DNA of 6,785 bases from an uncultured Opitutia bacterium (GTDB lineage Bacteria > Verrucomicrobiota > Verrucomicrobiia > Opitutales > UBA953): assembly GCA_903924185.1 (NCBI GenBank), contig CAIYAN010000049.1, positions 1 through 6,785 of the forward strand, given 5' to 3'. A model generated the notes under the pieces. It worked only from the letters and a program-made list of their open reading frames with translations, searched no databases and was not told the DNA's origin. Below are positions 1-6,459 of this stretch, piece after piece. The position numbers were made by a program, and so were the translations under genes. Position 1 is the stretch's first letter. The number at the start of each line of letters is the position of its first letter.

Positions 1-1
1 C

Positions 2-1375
2 AATGATCGACTCATCGAGTCGCTCCGCGACCTCCGTGACCGCGGCAACACTGTCCTCGTGGTCGAACACGACGAAGACACCATGCGTGCCGCCGATCGC
101 ATCATCGACCTCGGGCCGGGCGCAGGCGTCCACGGTGGACGTATCATCGCCGAAGGCACGGCACCCGACCTCGAAAGCAATCCCGCTTCGGTCACGGGAC
201 AGTCACTAAAGTCGGCAATCCCACACCCCTTGCGCGGGGCACGCCGAGCCATCGCCGGCAAGGATGCGCCCGCAGAATGGATTCGCGTGAAACAAGCTTC
301 ATTACGCAACCTGAAGCACTTCGACGTCACTTTCCCGACTGAGCGTCTCTCGGTTGTCTGTGGCGTATCAGGCGCAGGAAAGAGCACCCTCATGACGGAC
401 CTAGTCGCCCCGGCGGCCCGGCTGGCGATTTCCAAGAAGAAGGACGGCCTGCACGGCAAGGAAGCCACCGAAGTCATCGCCAACGGCGGCAAACCGGCGT
501 TCCAGAACCTGACTGGCCTGAAGTCCTTTCGCCAGCTCGTGATTGTCGACCAAGAGCCCATCGGTAAGACACCGCGCTCGACGCCGGCGACGTATATCGG
601 CGCCTGGGATTTAATCCGTGAACGCTTAGCCGCGTTACCGGAAGCCTCGATTCGCGGGCATGGCGCCGGCTTCTTTTCCTTCAACACATCTGGCGGACGT
701 TGTGAAGCCTGCTCTGGCGCCGGGCGGATCAAATTGGAAATGAGTTTCCTCCCGGACACCTATGTACCTTGCGAAGAATGTCAGGGCACGCGCTACGGCA
801 CCGTCGCCCGTGCCATCCGCTGGAACGGAAAATCTGCGGCCGACCTTCTGTCCATGACTTTCGAGGAAGGCGCCGAGTTCTTCTCCTTCGACGCCAAGCT
901 GCGCGACCTCTGCGGGTTGATGACCAAGACCGGCTTGGGTTACCTAACGCTCGGACAAAGCAGCCCGACACTTTCCGGTGGCGAAGCTCAACGCCTCAAG
1001 CTCGTCAGTGAACTCGCCAAGGGACTACCGACCTTCCGAGAGCGCGCCCGGGGACAGATTCGTCCTAACCTGTACCTCCTGGAAGAACCCACCATCGGAC
1101 TGCACCAATCCGATTGTCGTCGCCTCATCGAACTCTTGCACGCGCTGGTCGACCAAGGCCACACCGTGGTGGTCATCGAGCACCATCCCGACGTCATTGC
1201 CGAAGCCGACTGGGTCGTGGAAATCGGACCAGAAGGCGGTCAGGCGGGCGGACAACTCGTCCACCAAGGTGACCCCGAGTCCCTCGCGGCCAAGAAAGGC
1301 TCCCCCACGGCACCCGCCTTGGCTTTGACCTTAAAACGCGGGAAGACGAAGACCGCCCTTAAGAAGAAAGCCTAA
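2..1375 (+). CDS. uvrA: Excinuclease ABC subunit A, C-terminal part (5' end outside the window)
   Basis: UvrA is the ATP-dependent damage-recognition subunit of UvrABC nucleotide excision repair; it acts on DNA in the cytoplasm and loads UvrB. The reading frame is open from base 2, so the start is missing. The fragment begins in the end of an upstream ABC ATPase half (H-loop region VVEHDED, then LGPGAGVHGG) and contains a full C-terminal ATPase half. This has Walker A GVSGAGKST (362-388), the zinc-binding pair CEAC (701-712) and CEEC (770-781) separated by 19 residues, signature LSGGEAQR (971-994), Walker B LYLLEEPTIGLH (1070-1105) and H-loop VIEHH (His 1181-1183). Two things are odd: Walker B has Glu where UvrA usually has Asp (LDEPT), and the stretch between ELAK and Walker B is about ten residues longer than in E. 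coli. The tail is Lys-rich. This could be the last part of a double-length UvrA, as known in chlamydiae and relatives, or a UvrA paralogue. UvrA identity is very secure. Confidence 0.96.
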   Translation, partial: NDRLIESLRDLRDRGNTVLVVEHDEDTMRAADRIIDLGPGAGVHGGRIIAEGTAPDLESNPASVTGQSLKSAIPHPLRGARRAIAGKDAPAEWIRVKQASLRNLKHFDVTFPTERLSVVCGVSGAGKSTLMTDLVAPAARLAISKKKDGLHGKEATEVIANGGKPAFQNLTGLKSFRQLVIVDQEPIGKTPRSTPATYIGAWDLIRERLAALPEASIRGHGAGFFSFNTSGGRCEACSGAGRIKLEMSFLPDTYVPCEECQGTRYGTVARAIRWNGKSAADLLSMTFEEGAEFFSFDAKLRDLCGLMTKTGLGYLTLGQSSPTLSGGEAQRLKLVSELAKGLPTFRERARGQIRPNLYLLEEPTIGLHQSDCRRLIELLHALVDQGHTVVVIEHHPDVIAEADWVVEIGPEGGQAGGQLVHQGDPESLAAKKGSPTAPALALTLKRGKTKTALKKKA

Positions 1376-1389
1376 GGGAACACCCTTAG
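1372..1389 (+). terminator. Perfect 7-bp hairpin over the uvrA stop codon, possible terminator
   Basis: CTAAGGG (1372-1378), loop AACA, CCCTTAG (1383-1389) form a perfect stem that includes the uvrA TAA stop. No T-run follows, so it is not a classic intrinsic terminator. It may slow transcription, protect a 3' end, or do nothing. A second copy of CCCTTA at 1356-1361, inside the uvrA tail, could compete for the same TAAGGG strand. Confidence 0.35.
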
Positions 1390-1417
1390 TCACGGGAGGG
1401 AGTGTCGGCGATTAGCG

Positions 1418-1449
1418 ACTGCCATAGCCAACCATACTGGTTTGGCAGT
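1418..1449 (+). other. Interrupted stem-loop in the uvrA downstream gap
   Basis: ACTGCCA (1418-1424) pairs perfectly with TGGCAGT (1443-1449). Inside it AACC (1430-1433) pairs with GGTT (1439-1442) around a 5-base loop, leaving TAGCC (1425-1429) as a bulge on one side. AGCGA (1414-1418) and TCGCT (1454-1458) could add a competing or outer helix. The structure lies between uvrA and the next start, is followed only by a short TTT, and could be a terminator of either strand or a 5'-leader structure of the next gene. Its function is inferred only from position. Confidence 0.4.
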
Positions 1450-1458
1450 AGGTTCGCT

Positions 1459-1487
1459 TTGACCCGCCTCCATTTTAGGTCAATTTT
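1459..1487 (+). promoter_or_regulatory. Weak candidate promoter with overlapping TTGACC/GGTCAA inverted repeat
   Basis: TTGACC (1459-1464) resembles a sigma70-type -35 box. Seventeen bases downstream is AATTTT (1482-1487), only a poor match to TATAAT. The same TTGACC forms a 6-bp inverted repeat with GGTCAA (1478-1483) at a 13-base spacing, which could be an operator overlapping the promoter. This is the only gap upstream of the 1500-6785 gene block large enough for a promoter, which is the main support. The boxes themselves are weak and the assignment is speculative. Confidence 0.2.
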
Positions 1488-1499
1488 CGGCTTAGCACC

Positions 1500-3818
1500 A
1501 TGCCTGGCTCCCCTCAAAAACCGCGCCCTCGCGTCACCGTACCCCAGCCGCGCAATAATGCCGATCTATGGATCATCGGCATTCTCTTCCCAATCCTCGT
1601 CGTCGGTGGCTGGTTCGGCTGGCAAGTTTATGAACGCGCCACAGCGCAGGCCAAACTCCCGCCCAAGGCGGAACGTAGCCTCATCGATAACCTCGCGGGG
1701 GTCTTCCGCCCAGCTGAAGGCATTGGAGCGAAGCCCGAAGTCGCCCCGGTGGTCATCGTCCCGCCGAAACCGACCATCGAGCCCGAGCCAGCTAAGCCCC
1801 TCGTCGTAGTGCCACCCAAGGTCGTCGAAGAGCCCCTGCCGCCGATGGCGCTACAGCCTTACCCCTTCACGGGACCGGACCTGCGCGACCCGCAACGCCT
1901 AGCCACGCTCCTTAAAGACACGAAGGCACGCACCTTCGACGGAAAGTGGGAAAGCCACTCCGACCGCGTCAAATACGGCCTCTACCCAGCCCTCAATGGC
2001 ACGTCCAAGAACGACGGCGTCCGCCGCTTCGACGGCCTCTGGGAGAGCCCCTACTTTGCGTTGGGTATGACCCAATACGCGTTCATCCAACGCGTCACGC
2101 CCGCCACTTTGCGCTCCTTTATCACCCAGGAAGAGACCCTGCCATTCCTGCAGGAACTCATGGCCGACTCCGCACTGATGGAAAAGTTCTTGGCTAATAT
2201 CAAGGTCGAGGACGACGCCGGCGAAGCCATCAAGGTCTGGGCCAAGCTCGTGGCCGACGACGCCAAAGAACTCAAAGGCAAGTACGTCAACCTCCAGCTC
2301 GCCGTGGCCTTTGTCTTCGACCGCAAGTTCAGCTTCCGTCGCGCCCGCGACCCCATGGGTGAATCCTTCACCGTCAATCCAATCGAGCGGTACCGCTATT
2401 TCCGCGACAACGCCCAGCGGCAACGCCTCGAGACCGACATCAAGCGGCTCGAGCCCTATGAACTCGTCTGGGTGGTCAGTGCCGAAGCCACCGCAGAGGA
2501 ATTGGAATGGGCCCTCAAGGAAAACGACTTGAAGCGGCTGAAACTCGCCACGGCTGACCAGAAAAACGACTGGAGCGAAGCCTACCCGATGATTAATTAC
2601 CGTATGGACTTCGTCACCGGTGCCAAGCCACCGAAGGCACCACCCGGCAAGAAGGCCTACAAACCGCTCGCCGAGAGTTTTTCGCGCGGCACCTTGGAAG
2701 AAATCTTTGAAGTGGGTGGAATCTGCATGGACCAATCTCACTTTGGCACCACTTCCGCCCGCGCCTTCGGGATTCCCGCCGCCTCCGTCGGCGGCGACGG
2801 TAACCGCGGCGGCCACGCCTGGTTCGCCTTCATGATGCCCACGCACCAGTGGAACATGGGAAATAGTTTCCACCCCTTTAACGAACCGCGCAATCTTCCT
2901 GGCACGGGCCGCTACGCTGATGGCTACGCCAATGGCCACACGCGGGATCCGCAAACCGGCAAAGGTATCGGCGAATTCGAGGTTCAACTCACGGGTGACC
3001 CCGAGCGCCGTATGTCCGAGCACTACCCCAAGAGCCTCCGCCTCCGCTTCGCCGCCAAAGTCTTCCAAGGCAACAAAGACCAAGAAGGCCAATTGGAATG
3101 CCTCCAGTTCTCGACCCAAGTCGCCAAGATGTCGCTAGACGCGTGGCTCGAGACCGCCGCCTGCCTAGAAGCGATGGACACGAAGATCTCCTATGACCGC
3201 TGGCGCGAATTCGTGAAGTCCATGCGCTCGGCGTTCCATGTCTTCGAAGAAGATAAGCGCTGGCCCGACATGATCAAAATCGCCGATGACTTCGCTGAGA
3301 AGCACATTTGGACGGACCCTAAAATGACCGGTGAACAGGTCTACATGGAGTGCAAGAACTCCTACAACCAGTTCATGAGCGAGAAGAAGCGCCTCCATGG
3401 CCAGACCTTCGATAAGACCCGCTACGACCTCATCGTAGTCGCTATCGAGCGCACCGCCCGCCAGCTCGCGAAGGATAAGTCTGCGAAGGGCCAAGAAAAC
3501 CTCTTCTTCTTCATGCGCCAAGGCCTGAAGGACAACCTCGACCATCTCCCATCGTTCGAAAGCCTCTTAGACAACTTCTACACAGCGGTCAAAGGTAACG
3601 CCACCTTGGAGCTCAGTTATGTGCGCGAAATCCGCCGCATCTATCAGAATGAAATGTCCGACACAGGGCACGATGTGTTCCGCATGAAGCGAGTCCTTGG
3701 CCTAATCGAAAAGATGGAACCGTACTTCGACAAGTGTAACCAGCCGGAGATGAAGAAGGAATTCGAACGCGATAAGGCGAAGATTCAGAAGGAACTCGAT
3801 AAGCTAAAGAAGCAATGA
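1500..3818 (+). CDS. Membrane-anchored protein with transglutaminase-like (papain-fold) domain, function unknown
   Basis: I do not recognise a named gene. The 772-residue product has a basic, Pro-rich N-terminus (1-20), one strong hydrophobic segment (about 22-43) and a Pro-rich linker (about 79-122, VPPKP and VVPPK). A long soluble part follows, probably outside the inner membrane by the positive-inside rule. At 406-443 it has the pattern of a transglutaminase-like core: GGICMDQS with candidate nucleophile Cys409, then ARAFGIPAASVGGDGN, then GGHAWFAF with His439. After this, where many relatives have Asp, it has QWNMGN (Asn452 or Asn455), and then GRYADGYANGHTRDPQTGK. FDGKWES (146-152) and FDGLWES (177-183) form a short internal repeat. 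The C-terminal third looks helical and ends in a Lys/Glu-rich coiled-coil-like tail. ATG 1500 is chosen because an in-frame TAG at 1476 blocks any earlier ATG; there is no clear Shine-Dalgarno sequence. The end overlaps pdxJ by four bases. It could be a protease, an amidase, a crosslinking enzyme or an inactive binding domain. Confidence 0.85.
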   Translation: MPGSPQKPRPRVTVPQPRNNADLWIIGILFPILVVGGWFGWQVYERATAQAKLPPKAERSLIDNLAGVFRPAEGIGAKPEVAPVVIVPPKPTIEPEPAKPLVVVPPKVVEEPLPPMALQPYPFTGPDLRDPQRLATLLKDTKARTFDGKWESHSDRVKYGLYPALNGTSKNDGVRRFDGLWESPYFALGMTQYAFIQRVTPATLRSFITQEETLPFLQELMADSALMEKFLANIKVEDDAGEAIKVWAKLVADDAKELKGKYVNLQLAVAFVFDRKFSFRRARDPMGESFTVNPIERYRYFRDNAQRQRLETDIKRLEPYELVWVVSAEATAEELEWALKENDLKRLKLATADQKNDWSEAYPMINYRMDFVTGAKPPKAPPGKKAYKPLAESFSRGTLEEIFEVGGICMDQSHFGTTSARAFGIPAASVGGDGNRGGHAWFAFMMPTHQWNMGNSFHPFNEPRNLPGTGRYADGYANGHTRDPQTGKGIGEFEVQLTGDPERRMSEHYPKSLRLRFAAKVFQGNKDQEGQLECLQFSTQVAKMSLDAWLETAACLEAMDTKISYDRWREFVKSMRSAFHVFEEDKRWPDMIKIADDFAEKHIWTDPKMTGEQVYMECKNSYNQFMSEKKRLHGQTFDKTRYDLIVVAIERTARQLAKDKSAKGQENLFFFMRQGLKDNLDHLPSFESLLDNFYTAVKGNATLELSYVREIRRIYQNEMSDTGHDVFRMKRVLGLIEKMEPYFDKCNQPEMKKEFERDKAKIQKELDKLKKQ
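1935..2048 (+). repeat. Short internal protein repeat FDGxWES, two copies
   Basis: The codons for FDGKWES (1935-1955) and FDGLWES (2028-2048) lie 93 bases apart, a 31-residue spacing, in the region between the Pro-rich linker and the transglutaminase-like core. The flanks are less alike (K/R-x-x-FDG before, aromatic residues after). It may mark a duplicated small structural unit, but two copies of a seven-residue motif are modest evidence. Confidence 0.4.
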
Positions 3819-4564
3819 GTCGAATTCTCCTCGGCGTTAACATCGACCACGCGGCCACGGTCCGCCAAGCGCGTTACCGCGGCACGCACGACTCGGTGCA
3901 CGCCGAACCGAGCCCGCTTGCCTTCACCCGCGAAGCCTTGGCCGGAGGGGCCGATGGCATCACGGTCCATCTCCGCGAAGACCGCCGCCACATTCAAGAA
4001 GAGGATGTGCTCGCCATCGCCCAGCTGCCCGGCGTCCGCCTTAACCTCGAGATGGCCTGCACGCCTTGGATGACGGACTTTGCGCGCAGACTCCGCCCGG
4101 CGGCTGTTTGCTTGGTCCCAGAATCCCGTGCAGAGGTCACCACCGAAGGTGGCCTGGAAGTCGCTGGTCAACGCGAGCGCGTAGCGGCCACCGTCGCCGC
4201 CCTCAAAGATGTCGGCATTGAGGTTTCCCTTTTCATCGGCGCAGAGGCTGCCCAAATCGAAGCCGCCCATGCCATCGGCGCACCGGTCGTCGAACTCCAT
4301 ACGGGCGCCTTCGCTAACGCTTGGCTGAGCCCGACAGCAGATGAGGAACTCGCCCGACTCCGCACCGGCTGCGAGTTAGCGCATCGGCTCGGCCTCATCG
4401 TCAACGCGGGCCACGGCATCAACTACGATAATATCCGGGCCATCCTCACGCTCCCGCACCTGCATGAGCTGAACATCGGCCATACCATCGTCGCCCGCTC
4501 GCTCCTCACGGGAGCCCGGGCCGCGGTGGCCGAGATGAAGGCCCACCTGCCCCGCGGCGTATGA
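3815..4564 (+). CDS. pdxJ: Pyridoxine 5'-phosphate synthase
   Basis: PdxJ condenses 1-deoxy-D-xylulose 5-phosphate with 3-amino-2-oxopropyl phosphate to pyridoxine 5'-phosphate, the ring-closing step of the DXP-dependent vitamin B6 pathway in the cytoplasm. The 249-residue product is of normal length for this TIM-barrel enzyme (E. coli about 243). Family motifs run in order: LGVNIDHAATVRQAR (6-20), DGITVHLREDRRHI (47-60, His52), LNLEMA (Glu79), CLVPE, EVTTEGGLEVAGQR (107-120), ELHTGAFA, NAGHGINYDN (His200) and ELNIGHTIVARSL. His52, Glu79 and His200 match catalytic positions of the family. A loop after VRQAR is a few residues longer than in E. coli, and SLFID is changed to SLFIG. Its ATG overlaps the TGA of the upstream gene (ATGA), with AAAGAAG (3806-3812) as a weak ribosome site, and its own TGA overlaps the acpS start. 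Expression is probably coupled to the upstream gene. Confidence 0.97.
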   Translation: MSRILLGVNIDHAATVRQARYRGTHDSVHAEPSPLAFTREALAGGADGITVHLREDRRHIQEEDVLAIAQLPGVRLNLEMACTPWMTDFARRLRPAAVCLVPESRAEVTTEGGLEVAGQRERVAATVAALKDVGIEVSLFIGAEAAQIEAAHAIGAPVVELHTGAFANAWLSPTADEELARLRTGCELAHRLGLIVNAGHGINYDNIRAILTLPHLHELNIGHTIVARSLLTGARAAVAEMKAHLPRGV

Positions 4565-4956
4565 ACCTCGAAGGCGGCAACGTGATCGGTGTTGGCGTGG
4601 ACCTCACAGAGGTCGCCCGCATCCGCTCTGCCCATGAGAAACATGGCGCTGCCTTCCTCGACAAAGTCTTCACGCCCGCCGAACAGGCGCTGTGCTTAGC
4701 CAAAGCCAACCCCTATCCTTCCCTCGCCGCCCGTTTCGCCGCCAAGGAAGCCGTCAGCAAGGCGTTTGGCACGGGCTTAGGCACGGACCTCCACCTGACG
4801 AGCGTCTCGGTTCTCCATGGCCCAGAGGAAGGCCCGCTCGTGGTCCTGGATGAAAAGGCCCGCGCCTTACTGGCCCGCCAAGGCGGCACGCGCGTGCTCG
4901 TCTCGCTCACGCACACCGACGACCTCGCCCAAGCCTTCGCGGTGATTGTCCGCTAA
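4561..4956 (+). CDS. acpS: Holo-[acyl-carrier-protein] synthase
   Basis: AcpS transfers the 4'-phosphopantetheine arm from coenzyme A to a serine of apo-acyl carrier protein, which activates it for fatty acid synthesis. The 131-residue product has the usual length and motifs of the short trimeric family: VIGVGVDLTEVARI (8-21) with metal-binding Asp14, ARFAAKEAVSKAFGTG (57-72) with metal-binding Glu63, and VSLTHTDDLAQAFAVI (114-129). ATG 4561 shares four bases (ATGA) with the pdxJ stop, and no Shine-Dalgarno sequence is visible, so translation probably depends on coupling. The pdxJ-acpS pairing is also well known in proteobacteria. The first seven residues before VIGVG are slightly longer than usual; GTG 4582 (at VIGVG) would be an alternative but too short a start. 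Confidence 0.95.
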   Translation: MNLEGGNVIGVGVDLTEVARIRSAHEKHGAAFLDKVFTPAEQALCLAKANPYPSLAARFAAKEAVSKAFGTGLGTDLHLTSVSVLHGPEEGPLVVLDEKARALLARQGGTRVLVSLTHTDDLAQAFAVIVR

Positions 4957-4957
4957 A

Positions 4958-6439
4958 ATGCCGCGCGCACGCTTACCGGTTTTTTCCTGCGCGCGCGCCG
5001 CTCAGCAAGAAAAGACGTTCCTGCGTGGGAGTGAAACGAAGTCTCTCGCGTTGATGCGCCGCGCGGCCACTGGTATCCGCGATGAAATCGTCCGCCATCT
5101 TGGCCCACGCCTGCCACGCATCCTCGTCCTCGCCGGCAAAGGTAACAACGGTGCCGACGCCATCCTGACCGCGGCCTTGTTGCGTAGCGCGCAGACTCAG
5201 GTCACCGTGCTTTTCGCCGAAGGCATCCCGACCACGGGTCAGCCGGCTATCATCTGGTCGCAGCACGGCGCGGGCATGCGCGTCGTTGGACCCAAAGACC
5301 TTCCGCGACTCCTGCGCAGTGAGTTTGACGTCATCCTCGATGGACTCCTCGGCCAAGGGTTCCGTCCGCCTTTACGCGCGCCCTACACCTCACTGATCCG
5401 CGCCAGCACCCAGCTGCGCGGGTTCCGGGTCGCCATTGACCTCCCCAGCGGACTCGGCGACGACGCGGCTGGCCCGGCCTTTCGGGCGGACCTCACTATC
5501 TCCATCGGAGCGCTGAAGCGCCCCTTACTGCAGCCTGCTGCGGAAGCCGTGCGCGGGCGGGTACGCGTCATCGATATCGGCCTACCTGGAAAAGGCGGGC
5601 CGGAAGCATGTGCCACCGGACACGCCCTCGATGCCCTGCGCAAACTCCGTCCCGCCAACACCGAGAAACGCCAACAGGGGCGAGTGCTCATCGTCGCGGG
5701 CTCACAAACCATGCCGGGGGCCGCCCTGATGAATACCGCCGCTGCCCTGCAAGGTGGGGCCGGCCTCGTTACCACCTGTCTACCGCGTGCATTCCAAGCC
5801 CGCGCCGCGGTCGCTTATCCTGAAGCCATGTGGCACGGACTGCCGACTGACGACACGGGGACGCTGAGCGCGCAACCCACTAAAGCCCTGCGAGCCAACA
5901 AGGACGTCCTCCTCACTGGCTCCGGTATGGGAGCGGGCGCTAGCGCTTACCTGCAAACCCTCCTCGGCGATTTCGCTGGGGACCTTGTCCTGGATGCGGA
6001 CGCCCTGCGGCCTGAAGTCGTTAAAGTCGCTCGCCCGAAACGCCGCACGGTTGTGCTGCTACCACATGCGGGCGAGTTCCTCCGCTTGAGTGGGAAAGCG
6101 CTGACTTCAGCTCAGGGCATGGCGTACGCTCGGCGGACGCGCACGCTGCTTGTGCTGAAGGGCCCGCTCAGTGCCGTGACGGATGGCCACCGGCTGGTGC
6201 ACATCCCTTTCGGCGGCCCCGCCCTGGCCCGCGGTGGCTCGGGCGACCTCTTAGCTGGTATGGTCGCCGCGGTGTTAGCGCGACGCCGCCGTTTGGGGCT
6301 GACCGCGTTCGACGCCGTCGTCGCGGCCGTCACCTGGCATGCGCAAGCCGCGGATCTCCTCAGGGAGCAACGAGGAGAAGAAGCTATCCGGACCACGGAG
6401 CTTCTTCCTAGGTTATCGCAGGTCTTGCGACCACGCTGA
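4958..6439 (+). CDS. nnr: Bifunctional NAD(P)H-hydrate epimerase / ADP-dependent NAD(P)H-hydrate dehydratase
   Basis: Nnr repairs hydrated NADH and NADPH: the N-terminal YjeF-type domain interconverts the R and S hydrates, and the C-terminal ribokinase-like domain dehydrates S-NAD(P)HX using ADP. The 493-residue product carries both domains. The N-domain has LVLAGKGNNGADAI (GNNGAD at 62-67), DLPSG (161-165) with the expected catalytic Asp161, and a closing VRVIDIGLP. The C-domain has QGRVLIVAGS, AALQGGAGLV, the variant GSGMGAG, LDADAL (345-350), PHAGEF (369-374), LVLKG and GGSGD with Asp430. Deviations are GADA for the usual GGDG, and FGGPALARGGSGD, which lacks the Asn of the typical GNPxxAxGGSGD. 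Start ATG 4958 is preferred, one base after the acpS stop; a TTG at 4946 is in frame but lies inside acpS. No Shine-Dalgarno sequence is seen. Confidence 0.93.
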   Translation: MPRARLPVFSCARAAQQEKTFLRGSETKSLALMRRAATGIRDEIVRHLGPRLPRILVLAGKGNNGADAILTAALLRSAQTQVTVLFAEGIPTTGQPAIIWSQHGAGMRVVGPKDLPRLLRSEFDVILDGLLGQGFRPPLRAPYTSLIRASTQLRGFRVAIDLPSGLGDDAAGPAFRADLTISIGALKRPLLQPAAEAVRGRVRVIDIGLPGKGGPEACATGHALDALRKLRPANTEKRQQGRVLIVAGSQTMPGAALMNTAAALQGGAGLVTTCLPRAFQARAAVAYPEAMWHGLPTDDTGTLSAQPTKALRANKDVLLTGSGMGAGASAYLQTLLGDFAGDLVLDADALRPEVVKVARPKRRTVVLLPHAGEFLRLSGKALTSAQGMAYARRTRTLLVLKGPLSAVTDGHRLVHIPFGGPALARGGSGDLLAGMVAAVLARRRRLGLTAFDAVVAAVTWHAQAADLLREQRGEEAIRTTELLPRLSQVLRPR

Positions 6440-6459
6440 GCCCGCCACGATTCAGCGGA

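Noticed and set aside
59..61. GTG at 59 as a start codon for the uvrA product
   Set aside because: The frame continues upstream to base 2 and encodes UvrA-like sequence (LIESLRDLRDRGNTVLVVEHD), so this GTG is an internal Val codon.
1899..3119. Long minus-strand open frame (406 codons) opposite the membrane-protein gene
   Set aside because: Its translation is low-complexity (rich in G, V, A, E) with no motif, and it mirrors the C/G-rich third codon positions of the plus-strand gene, which has a clear transglutaminase-like core and good neighbours.
3785..4300. Minus-strand open frame of 171 codons opposite pdxJ
   Set aside because: It lies antisense to unmistakable PdxJ motifs and shows no recognisable domain.
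4946..4957. TTG at 4946 as the start of nnr
   Set aside because: It would overlap the end of acpS and add four residues with no support; ATG 4958 directly after the acpS stop is the simpler start.
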